Shown here: positions 50,637 to 61,192 of the stretch, one piece after another
How the letters are laid out: each line of letters begins with the position of its first letter
Numbering within the stretch: position 1 is the stretch's first letter
From: Rhinopomastus cyanomelas
Taxonomy: Eukaryota > Chordata > Aves > Bucerotiformes > Rhinopomastidae
NCBI GenBank assembly: GCA_013400115.1
Contig: VXBP01008606.1
Location: 434,001-498,000 of the forward strand
Direction: 5' to 3'
DNA: 64,000 nucleotides
The notes under the pieces: generated by a model
The model's database searches: none
What the model was told of the DNA's origin: nothing
Seen by the model: only the letters and a program-made list of their open reading frames with translations
Position numbers and translations under genes: made by a program

Positions 50637-52043
50637 CTGCCAAACACACATGTAATTTATCTTAATATTTCTGCTGTCAAACAGCTTGGAAATAGGTGAC
50701 AGTCAAGAGGATTAATCTGCTTTACTTTAATCTCCACATTAAGGACAGCTCGAAATACTTGTTCTATATAGGGTCTAGATATTGCCACTCCAGCAGTTAT
50801 AGGGAAGAAATCTCAGACACTCTGGGAGTGAAGGATACTGCTGGATCCCTGCCCAGAGTCTGGGGCCCAGTGGCACAGCACATCGAACTCGGAGTGGCTC
50901 TTATACCAGCGACCACAAAAGTCATGCTCTAAACATTATAACCTTATTTCCTGCAGTGCCAAGTAAGAGAGTGCACAGAGCAGAGCCCAGCACAGCACGC
51001 TGGGGCAGAGAGGATGACTCACAAGAAGAATATCTTCTTTGGATATGAATTTAAAAAATCACATTTTGGGAGGCATATACTCCAATCTGTTTCCTATCCC
51101 CATGCTATTCCTTTGCCATTGCACATGTGCAGGGGTTTACTACTCCAGGGCCACTTGTTAGCAACAGACAATTGTGTTCCATTTGGCACTTGGCTGCTTA
51201 AATTTGAGATGTGAACTTTTATTTATTTCCTTAAGTGCAGGGGGAAAGACAGGCTTGAGGGAAAGGGAAGAATGAGGTACATATTCTGAAAAACAAAATA
51301 TAAAAAAAAGAATGTGGATTTTGTGATGAAGTAGGGAGGATTAAAAATGTAGCTGCTCTGCCAATTCTGTCAGTATCCTCTGAAGGACAGAGATACAGCT
51401 CTTCCCTCTGTAGAGCAATCACTCTCGTGCTGCCTGGCATACATTCAAGCCTGAAGTTTCAGACTGGTGCCCACTTCATCCCTCTGCCTTCATAAAACTG
51501 GAAGAAGTAATACAGAAAAGATGTGCCTGTGCTTGCTCTTCTGTTAACCTGTTACAAGAGAGTGCAATTTCATGGCCAGAGCGCTTGGCTGAGCTCGGAA
51601 GAGATGTTTTCTATTCCGTTAAGGGTTGTAAAATTAATGGTACACCTTTCCTTCATTGTCTACTGCTCCTTGCTTCTCACTGCAGCACAAAGACTTGAGA
51701 TTTGAGTCCTTTTTGCTTCTTAGTGCTCCACAAAATCATTCTGACTTTGCAAATGTCAGATGATTACAATATAGTCACTGTGGCAATTGGGGTAAAGAGC
51801 AAAACTGCCTGCACAGTCATATGGTGCAGGGTAATTCTAAGCAGCCTTAACCAGGATGCTTGGAACTGCTGCTTATGCCTTTGGAAAAAGGGTCTTACCC
51901 TCAGATATCATCCCAATGCTCTGGAAAGGTGAGTCCTCCCAGAGCAGACATCACTCATTTGAGTGACTCCTTTACATAGCAGAAAGAACTTCACATGCCA
52001 ATTTAATCCCCCTCAACTTTTTATAGCAAAGAAACAAACTTAC
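50637..52043 (-). other. NFATC2: NFATC2 intron (1.4 kb)
   Basis: This lies between the two exons of the N-terminal Rel subdomain, with donor GTAAGT and acceptor TTTGGCAG. It is unique sequence and no repeat was recognised. Confidence 0.85.
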
Positions 52044-52246
52044 GTTGCTTTCATGTTGTTTTTGGGTTCCAGTGGGATCTCTAAAACTTTGGTGTTGCCG
52101 ATGATTTTTTCGTAGCTGGTGGTGGTGACAGTTTTTCCCGTAATGCGATGGACTTGATAGAAAGCGTGAGGTTTCAGTATCCGTTCATCTGCTGTCCCAA
52201 TGAAGATCTGTAGGCCCAAGGGTTTGTTCTCCATATAACCATGAAG
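52044..52246 (-). CDS. NFATC2: NFATC2 exon (Rel-homology N-terminal subdomain, first part)
   Basis: This 203-bp exon encodes 67 codons plus two bases, starting LHGYMENKPLGLQIFIGTAD and ending PLEPKNNMKA. The acceptor on the minus strand reads TCTTGCCAG before CTTCAT, and the donor is CAAC followed by GTAAGT. It enters in phase 0 and leaves two bases (AC), which the C at the start of the next exon completes to Thr. It encodes the middle of the DNA-binding Rel subdomain, including the DERILKP segment, whose Arg and Ile contact Fos-Jun in NFAT1-AP-1 complexes. Compared with human as I recall it, the differences are conservative: Ile for Val in EKIIGN and Lys for Arg in NNMKAT. The preceding exon, expected to carry the RAHYETEGSRG DNA-recognition loop, was not found in the remaining 11.7 kb. 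Confidence 0.96.
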
Positions 52247-53999
52247 CTGGCAAGATATTAAAAATCTGTTAATCACACACAGGACTTGCAATGCCTCCAA
52301 GTCAGGAAACCAAATACATCTCAGACGTACATACAGATATAGAGATATATAGAGACATAAAGGTATTTGTAGTACAGACTCTTTCCTACTCTCAGAGTAA
52401 CTCCTGTTAAGAGTATTTGCTGCAGCCTGTGATACATAGGGAAGGGAGTTAATGGGAAACATGTAATTAAAAATTTTAATACTAAATATAATAAAGGAAC
52501 AAGGAAGAAAAAAAAAAATCCAAACAAGCTTTCCATTACCAGAAATGTGTTGGTCATCATCATCAAAGCAAACTGATAAATCCTCCCAAAAACGTGTTTT
52601 TGAGTGTGCTTGTTTAATTTGCAGTGACTGATTCCTAAATTAAGTTCAAAAGACTGTTCTCTGTGGGATGGATAAAGATGCAAAACTGCCGTCACTCCCT
52701 GGACCTGCAGCCTTGGGCAGTGATTCCTGCTTCCTACTGGTAGGAAACACAGCAAGGACAGAAGTGTCTCCCACTCACGTTCCTGCAGATATTCGTTGTA
52801 CTCCCTTACACACCTTCTCCAGGCCTCATCAAAGCTAATGGAAAATGCCCTCTGACATAGGGAGTTTCAAATCAGACCCTACACAACTTCCACCTTGCAA
52901 ACATTAGTTTCTATCCAGCCTAACACTCAGTAAAATGACACTGGCTCCGCTCAGCTTCTGATTTCTACTTCAACTGCTGTTAAAAGAATCAGGTTGTTTT
53001 CCCCCTAAACAGGAAATATCTAGCAAATGTTTCTGCAATTTTGAAAACCGAAATGTTAAACTATGTATAAACATTTCAGAAATTAATGATCCCTGCTCCA
53101 TCCCTTTCTCTGACCTTGGAACATGCAGTCCTGCCCAGCTCACATCCATTTCAAACCCAGCTGGAAGTGCTGTCCTTCCAACCTCTCACTTTGTTCAAGT
53201 CACCCCAAGTTTCACATCTATCCAGCTTCCCCCTGTGTTGCTCACACCAGACATAAGCTGCCTGCCTTCATCTTCAAAGCTCCACTTTTCTCTTTGCCCT
53301 CTTACCTTTCATTTTCTACCCAGTTATCAACACCTACTCCCAAACTTCCCAAGTCCAGCCTTGAACACCAGCATCAGCATCTCAAACACTCACAGAACTG
53401 CATGTTCTGTACATCAGCCTGCACCCCGAGGAATGATGTTCCAAAAAGAAATACATGCTTGTTCTCCTGAAATCCCTTATGGGTACCAGAGCTGATTCAC
53501 TGCTCTCTGAAACTCCTCCTTCCCCCAGCTGTTGGTTCACCTTCAGTCATTCCTCTCACATCGCACTAAAAAAGCCTCTGTACAGGTAGAGATGGTCTCA
53601 CAAGAACCCTAGAAGTCTGACAGGCCTCTGGGGTTCAAGAACATAAACAGACTCTTCTGTAGAAAATAACATTTTTATAAATAGCATTTGCTGCGCTAGA
53701 AGCAAGAAAGCCAGAGCACCCCCATGGCCAGGAGACAAGGACATTTCTCCTTCTTTATTAACATCCAAAATTACAAATCCAACCCTTCTAAATTTCTCAC
53801 ATAACCAAAAATGAGAACCAGACATTTATCTACCACACAGCCAGTGATCCAGCTGAAAGGGAACTTTATGGTCTGAGACATGCTAAATTTGTTTTCAATT
53901 ATTCTGTCCACATACAAAACCTTGATGAAGCCATACAAAGCAAATAGTACTGGAAGATCAGAGGAAAGGAAGATTAAGTTAATGGTATTCATGGCCAAA

Positions 54000-54025
54000 A
54001 CTTTTTCTTTTTCTTTTTTCTTTTC
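54000..54025 (+). repeat. Polypyrimidine (T/C) tract
   Basis: A run of T with single C interruptions ending TTTTC just before ACCAG on the plus strand. This looks like a splice acceptor on the plus strand, but the gene is on the minus strand and no coding exon follows it, so it is listed as low-complexity sequence. Confidence 0.7.
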
Positions 54026-57000
54026 ACCAGTCAGCAGGAGGTATCTTTGCACAGAAGGATTAATTCCCCCCTGGAAGGGGACCACATGCAGCATCAATGC
54101 AATCCTGGCAGCCTTCCTTCAGTATGGCAAATGTAAAGCGACACTCACTCTTCTGAGCTATCATTACTCATCTAGCACATATTTGCAAGGCACACAAAGG
54201 CAGGGCCTATGCCCCAGAGACCCTGCAACCCATGGGCCCGTATTTGCAGCCTCTGCTTACATGAATAGCTCCATTGAAGTCAACTGGCCTTAGGCAGGGC
54301 TTGTGCAAGAAAGAGTTACAGAATCCAGCCCGGCCGCAGCTCAGACACCTCCGTAGCTCGCTCAAACAAGCACTTCGGGAGATTGTGAGGATGGAAAACG
54401 GGGCACGAGGCTTTGTGCCAACACACCAGTTGGCTCTGGGAGCGAGGTGGAGGAGAAGAGGAGTTGGACTCCAAGCACAAGGGTTGGTATTGGAGAAGCA
54501 GCATTGCCAAGAATGTGATAAATATGATGGCAGCCACCAGGAGAATTAGAAATTTATACAGCCTATAGAAGATTAAAGGGGACGGAGGTCAGGATGATAG
54601 ATTTGCTGGGAACAGGTTTGACTGTAGGAAGCAGCTCTTGTTTATCCATGGAGGCCCATTAAGCCCAAGTCCTGAGGGAGCCATGCTGAACCTCATCCCA
54701 AGTGTGGCACTTTCAAAATTCAAATTTTCTTGGCCTTCAATGAAAGGTATTGTATGGCCAAAAGCTACCTTGTCTATACAGGGGAAGATGGAGAAGAATA
54801 GTTTTTAAGTACTGAGAATGTTTATTGTCATGCCTGACAGAATAATTCTTTGTGGATCCAGCTCAGATGGTGAGAGGATCCTTTGGGCTGGAACAGATGT
54901 AACAGTGACAGCAAAGCAGCCCTTGCTCTGCCCTCTGTCCAGGCAGACCAAAATCCTAGAGTTATACGTGGGAGACTAGAGTGGAGGAAAACACTTAATA
55001 AATTACAAAACATAATTTGCCTCCAATGAGCACAGTCAGTAGCAGCTGCAACAGACCTGGCTACATACCCAGTTTTTAATACTGGCCACATTTAAAAATA
55101 ATTTTAAGTAGTGTTTTTTTTGCATGTATAGAATGGACTCCAAAGGCAAACCTACTCACGGTCTTCTAATACACGTTTCTGAGGGTGTCTGTGTGCATAA
55201 ACATGTTAAAGTAGAGGGGCATTGACTGTCTTTTTATATGGAACTTTCAAATCCAACTTTTGCACTCAGGTTTGCCACCGAGCTTCTCCATCACTTCAGT
55301 CATGTCATGTAACCTATCTGTTCCAGGGGAGCAGTGATGCCAACTCTACTTTGCAGGGACAGAAATGAGTTAATATCTGTGCCGCATTTTTGTACAGAAA
55401 ACCTCACTGTGAACTAGAGTGAAAGTACACATTAAAGCCATGCTTCAGATATACAGCCTTGCTCAAAACTGAGTTATGAGACTGCTACTCTCAATAAACA
55501 CCCTGCTATGCTGGGCAGCTCTTTGGTGTTTAACCATAACACTGATCTCTGGTGGACCCAAAGTGACCCATAAGGAGCCCTGCAGAGAAGTGAAGACTTC
55601 AACCATTTTTTAAACAATGTCTGAAATTAGTTTTTAACTCCCTTGACAACCAAGCTACTCCAAAGCCTCAGTTTTTCAGTCCCACTCTTCCTCTCAGCTC
55701 AGGGGATGGAGACAGCAGCTCACCCCAGGAGAGGGCACAAAGCCCTGTAATGACTGTCAGCAGAGATGAGGACTAAGAACCAGCCCTATGTCAAGGGTGT
55801 CCCTTCAATCCTGTTTATTCTTTTTTCCATGAAGAAAACAAATTCACCTGGATTTCGGTTTCAAGAGAGTGAGAACTAAGAAAGATTTATGAACACAGAA
55901 CCCTGGGAGGAAATATTTTTGTGTATTATAAGGTGACCTATTCACAATAAAACTCCCCCAAACTGTATACAGATCGAGCTGGAAAAAACCCAACTCCTTT
56001 GAGTCACATTTGCCACAAGGGGAAAGAGAAGCCAGACATGATGTGTACCTTTCCATACACTATTTTGGGATTTTAAGATCCTATTTCTTTCAGTTGAAAG
56101 ATTTTTTTCTTAAACTTTGCTTTTGCATAACTCTTACAATATTAACGTAGCCAGACATGGGCTGGTCTGTGACCTGGGGAAATGCAAAGCACTTTGGCAG
56201 ATAAACAAATAACATCATTCAGAAAACAAGGAGACTTTTCTTGTTTGGTTTGCTGCTATGAGGTGGTTTCTAAACAAAATGGAAATGTGTGGCATGAATA
56301 AAATCATCAGCTCTCCTCTGCACAAATAAAATTCCCTCTGACTCCATCTGTGGATCAATAGCAGCCAAATTTGGGAGAAGGAGGTACTTCAGTGTCATTT
56401 TCAGAAAAGCACAGGGAAGTCTGCATGCAAGAAAAAAAACCTGAGCAGATGTGCCTTTAGCTGCTGTGTATCACAGTCCAGAACACAATTCCTGTGATGG
56501 TACTGGCAACCACAGCCATCGAGACCACACATCAGGCACATGAAATAACACCTTTTTTTTTCCTGCACTACTTCAGAACTCGAGTCTTCTTACAAACTGA
56601 GACTGCAGCTCCAAATACAGCAGCACTTAAAGCTTGAGTCTGAAATTCACATCTAAATCAGTCCCTACCCCAGTGTTCAGAAGCACCAAAACCTGCATCC
56701 ATGCAGTTGGCACTTAAACAGGATCAGCCCTGCTGTGTTGTATGAACAGCAAACTTCTTGGCAAAAGTGACTGCTTAGTTATGGAGTCTGGCAACCAACC
56801 CACAGACTGAGCAGTTAGAAAGAAGAGCAAATTCCTTGAAGATTCTGTAGGTGGTCATCTATAGATAGGACATTGGCAGTACAAAGGGAATTCAGTGAAA
56901 CCTCTGGAGTTTAGACCTTCGAATCTTGGCCATTTACTCGAGTTTAAATACTAATGTGTTTTGTATAGAATTACATCATTAGCAAGAGGAAGAAAGATCC

Positions 57001-58699
57001 ACGAGAAATAAGTAAAATAACTTGATTCTTCAGTGGTGAAGGCAGGGCAGAGAGTTGCAGTGATTTGCCACGTTCTGTAGCGGACAAGCAAACAAAGCAC
57101 AGTGACAAACCTGAGGTCCCTATCCCTCTGTGCTCTGCCTTGCTGCAGGGGTTGCCCACCTCGTTCTGCAAATAGCACAAACATGAGGTAGCACCACTCA
57201 CCATCTGTAGGACCCCAGTTTCCACTAGTACCAGAAGCTTCTGCCTTTGCCTTTTTAATTGCTGGGCCACAGAGCCAAATTTTCCTGGAGATTTCTAGTT
57301 GGGGTGTTGCATGTCTGAAAGCCTGTGTGCAAACAGCAATGGGCTTTGCAAGACAAAAGCTGGAGCATCTGCAGACCTTACTGAGCACTTTTGAAGAGCA
57401 CCAGCAAGAGCCTGTGCGATGCACATGTCAACAGCCTTAGAAAGTAGAAGGGAGTGATTTGTTTCCCATTCAAACCAGCACATCTTTGCTTGTGAGGAAT
57501 TTTAGGTCTTTCTCCTCTGGGATGTATAAAAAGCTGCATCTTTAAAGGTGATTGCACACATCTTCCTGTCTAGACAACGCAAGCCACTGCCAGAAGGGAA
57601 GGATAAAATTGAGGAATGAATTCACTGGTCTTGGTGATTTTATTTGCTTGAAAGTAATCAGCTCTCTTGGTTGTTCCAGCTCACTGTAACATGAGGTTTA
57701 GTCCATTAACTGCTGCACATTACTTGCTATCTGCCTGTGGAAGTCTCTTGGGTTTCCCCCTGCAGCGGGTGTGCATGTGTGTGGTCAGCTTTCAGAGCGG
57801 CACCGGGGTGATTCAGATAGACCATCCCTGGCCGGCAGGGAAAAGTGGGAAAACAGAGCTCGACTAGCAACATTTAATTAGAAGCAAATACAAAGCTGCG
57901 TGAGAAATCACTTCCTCCTACTGCTTCCCTTTTCCTGCTGTACACAAGAAGATAAGAAAGCTCTGAAGGGCTGGTCAGGAGTGGGAGGCAGCTGAGGCAC
58001 TGGCTGCCCTAGCAAGGAGCCCCAGCTTGCCCAATGCCCACCTTCTTCCAGAAACAGCAAGAGGCTGCAGTTAAACCTCTCTCAAAGCTTCTGACAACAC
58101 ACATTTCTGATAGGCCCATCCAGCACCATTTCTGGTGGAAGCAACCTGGCATCTTTGATTTGACCATTGATTCCTTTCATCAATACCCTTTAGCTGCAAA
58201 AATTTCAGGGACTGTTTGGAGGGTTTTTACTCAACATCAGCCCTTGCCAAGATGGAAAACTTCACTGGAGTGTCTCGGGGAGAGTGGCAATCAGTGGCTG
58301 CCAGTAATTAAGACAAAGACCTCATCCAGACACCCTATCATGTAGCAGCTTGCCTGCCTGCTTCACTTAGAGCTGACATTGAGCAATAAAACTGAATCTT
58401 GTCACATGTTTTTGTTCAGTTTAATGTACTTGGGACACAGCAAAAGAATGCAAACCAGAAGGAAACCTCTGCCTTGGTTCATTTTGCTCCTTACTGAAGC
58501 AGTCTAAAAAGGCTCTCAAAGATAACACACTTTGAACATCTGATGCTGCTAAATGATGAGGGGTTTATTATACTCAATATTAAGTGTTTCTTACTTTGGT
58601 GACAATTCTGTCAAAATTCCAAATACTGAATCTCATTTGCTCCTTACAGTAAATGACAACCAGATTCCCAGTGTCTAACTGGGATTTCTGCATCTACAT

Positions 58700-58840
58700 G
58701 CGGTTAAAATACAGGACTGGGACACAGACAGCAGCTCTCTGGTGAAAGTAGGTGAGAGGATTTTGTTCCCAGCTGTCCTGACACTGACCAAAGTTGTTTC
58801 CTCTCCGTGCCTCAGTTTCCCTGCCCCTATGAAGAGCTGA
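58700..58840 (+). repeat. MIR-like SINE relic
   Basis: CGGTTAAAATACAGGACTGG and TTTTGTTCCCAGCTGTCCTG, then CTCTCCGTGCCTCAGTTTCC and CCTATGAAGAGCTGA, are colinear with the MIR head and core. This is the clearest MIR relic in the window. Confidence 0.65.
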
Positions 58841-59396
58841 TCCTGTTCTCAGGATGCTTTGATTGTCTTGGCTGAAAGTTTGAAAGAAGAGGCACTGCAC
58901 ATCTGACTGTTGCACACGTACAGGAACAGGGAATTGGAGACCAGATTTTCATAGCTGGGTGCAAATATGGATTTTTTTTTCCTCCTAAGAAAACCAACTG
59001 CGTAATTTAAGGGCTTCCATACACATTCAAGACTTAAGGCTGAAACTTCCCCCAGCACGCCAAAACTCTCTGCCACAAGCTAATCAGAGGGCACAAATTG
59101 TACTGGGGGAGTTCCTCAGCATGTGGTCCTGCCACCAGTTAGTGAAGCAGTCCCCTTGCCAGCTGCTGGAGGCATTGTGGGAACTAACCTCAGCCCTGCC
59201 GAGGCAGAATGGATGGTGGCAAGCAGCACTGCTTCCTTACAGCTAACCTTGCAGCTTCCTCTGCCACACTCAGCTCATCCTTCCCAGCAGACAGGTGAAG
59301 CAGCACCACACCAGGGCAGCCCTGAGAGCATCACTCTGTGCAGCCAAGACATGGCCCAAACCTTGAGAGCAACCGTGCTGCACAAGGGCAGGGTGG

Positions 59397-59416
59397 GACA
59401 GCAGCAGCAGCAACAG
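59397..59416 (+). repeat. Short CAG trinucleotide run
   Basis: CAGCAGCAGCAG followed by CAACAG: four perfect units, then an interruption. It is too short to be unstable and lies in intron sequence. Confidence 0.7.
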
Positions 59417-60272
59417 TGTCTTGGAGCTCAGCCTGGCAGCACTGATTGGACTGCACTGAACCTCCTCTGAGGTAAGTTAGGTTTGGGCACTAACACACTG
59501 GCTGTTTGACTGAATGTCAGCCAGATTTTGGAAAGGTTCTTGACAGAAAAGAATTTGGGGTAAAAGAAAAAGAAACCAAAGCAAGCCCCAGGAAACTGGG
59601 TCCTCCACAATTTCTTTCCCATGCTGAAACCCACAAGACAAGGCATGCTCAGAGACAGAACAACTTGAGTCTGCAGGAGGCATCAGGGTTTCAACAGTTG
59701 CTTCAGAACAAAATAGAGACCCCCTCCAGAACATTTTTACTGAGCAGTAGCAGGGAGTTTCCCAGTGTCTTTCCCCCCAAACAGCCTTTAGCCCAGACGC
59801 AGGGGATCCAGGTGTCTCCTCGCATGGTGGGAGGACATTCCAATTCAACAGGCATTGTTTTTGAGAGAGGAAAGGAAAAGCTGGATGCTTAGCCAGACAG
59901 CAAAGCCCACAAACAGAGAGCTCAGATGTGAATTCACAGCACACTGTTTACCCTGCAGGAACGCAAGTGTGCCCTGAATGGGGACGAGGTGCACTGACAG
60001 TACAGCTGCACTGGCAGTGCCCACATTCACAGCAAACAGCCATAAGCTCAAACTTTGATTTACTGCACAATGACTCCCCCATGTATTGCCCTGCAGTGTG
60101 AGCATACATGTAAAAGTAGCCCAAATCTTATATCTGCCTAATCCAGGCATATTTCTGATACAAGCATATTTCTAATCCAAGGAAAACCCAAGCCTTGTGC
60201 ACAGCACAGGCACCTCCCTCAAACAGCTTGTATAGTCTCCTCCTGCTCACCTCTGCCATGATTACTTCCCAT

Positions 60273-60345
60273 CATAGAATCATTCAGGTTGGAAAAGGCC
60301 CTTGGGATCATCAGAAGCAATGTAGCCTGAACTGGGCTCAAAAGT
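60273..60345 (-). mobile_element. CR1 3' end fragment
   Basis: CATAGAATCATTCAGGTTGG, AAAAGGCCCTTGGGATCATC on the plus strand is the reverse complement of a CR1 terminus. Similarity is lost after about 70 bp. It lies about 500 bp from the CR1 copy at 60845 in the same orientation, but is a separate insertion with its own 3' end. Confidence 0.75.
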
Positions 60346-60844
60346 TCCAGTGAAACCTTCTGATTTACCTCTAATTCAAAGCAAGTTGTCACATGGGAAA
60401 ATTCCACTGCTCCATCAAGGTACATGGTTCACTGATCATTTCTGCTGCACCTCTGCACCCCAACAGCACCACGGAGATATCCTGCCTGTTCTTCTATCAG
60501 GGGCAAGCTGTACTCCCTCAACCATAACATCTGAGTGACAGCATTCCTCTCACACAGGGGAATGCAGACCCAGTTTAAAGACTTTAAGCAACAGAGGGTG
60601 CAATTTATCTGTGGTTAAATTCTCCTAGTAGCTAATTATCCTGTTATCTAGCAGTGCTCTTCTGGCCTAAATTAGAGAAGCATACAGGTCAGCTCTTCTT
60701 CTAATCTTGACTTGTTAGATATCATATTGGATATTCCCTGGGTTTTAGTCTAGTCTTGCATCTAAACAAAAGAAAATTCTGGGCCCTTCTGTGTTTTCCT
60801 GTAATACTTTTGTTTATAATGGCTTCACTGAGCTTTCAGATAGA

Positions 60845-61192
60845 TCACAGAATAACAGGGTTGGAAGGGACCTCCAAAGGTCATCTAGTCCAACACCCTT
60901 GCAACAAGCAGGGACATCTCTAACTAGAATAGATTGCCCAGAGCCCCATCAAGCCTGACCTTGAATGCCTCCAAGGATAGGGCCTCAAAAATCTCTCTAG
61001 GTAACCTGTTCCTACAAGATCCACCATCAACCTTCAGATAAAAGAACTTTTTACTGATGTCTGACCTAAATCTACCCTTTTCCAGCTTAAAATTATGACC
61101 TCTCATCCTATTGTTACATGTCTTATTGAATAGTTCTTTCCCAGCCTTCTTCCAGGCCCCTTTCAGGTATTGGAAGGTCACTCTAAGCTTAC
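60845..61192 (-). mobile_element. CR1 LINE fragment, 3' end, with short intact ORF2 remnant
   Basis: The plus strand shows the reverse complement of a CR1 3' end: CACAGAATAACAGGGTTGGA, AGGGACCTCCAAAGGTCATC, then the ORF2 terminus. On the minus strand, 61181-60924 is open for 85 codons and includes CRNRLPREIFEALSLEAFKV then RLDGALGNLF, the typical end of CR1 ORF2. It is heavily 5'-truncated, as most CR1 copies are. An uninterrupted frame suggests a younger insertion than the one near 20.7 kb. Confidence 0.9.

Larger units (their letters stand above)
498..52246 (-). other. NFATC2: NFATC2 gene, 3' two thirds (seven coding exons)
   Basis: NFATC2 is a cytoplasmic transcription factor that calcineurin dephosphorylates after Ca2+ entry. 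It then enters the nucleus and binds GGAAA sites, often together with AP-1. Seven minus-strand exons splice in frame (203+173+141+56+127+696+44 bp = 1440 bp, 479 residues plus stop). The product begins at LHGYMENK in the N-terminal Rel subdomain and ends ELIDTHLSWIQNII. It matches NFATC2 rather than NFATC1, C3 or C4 most clearly in the C-terminal region (KTEPIDDYDPALIC, GVTIKQEQNLDQ). The residues known to contact AP-1 in NFAT1 (Arg-Ile in DERILKP, Thr in GETDIG) are present with the expected 67-residue spacing. Exons for the N-terminal regulatory region and the first DNA-contact loop were not found, so they should lie beyond 64000. I compared with the human protein from memory; no alignment was run. 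Confidence 0.96.

Noticed and set aside
53123..53495. C-rich plus-strand ORFs of 115 and 86 codons in overlapping frames
   Set aside because: Two frames are open because the sequence is pyrimidine-rich and poor in stop trinucleotides. The peptide is low complexity without a family match.
59477..59944. 155-codon minus-strand ORF and the overlapping 128-codon plus-strand ORF
   Set aside because: Both strands are open over the same stretch and neither translation resembles a known family, so chance is the simplest explanation.
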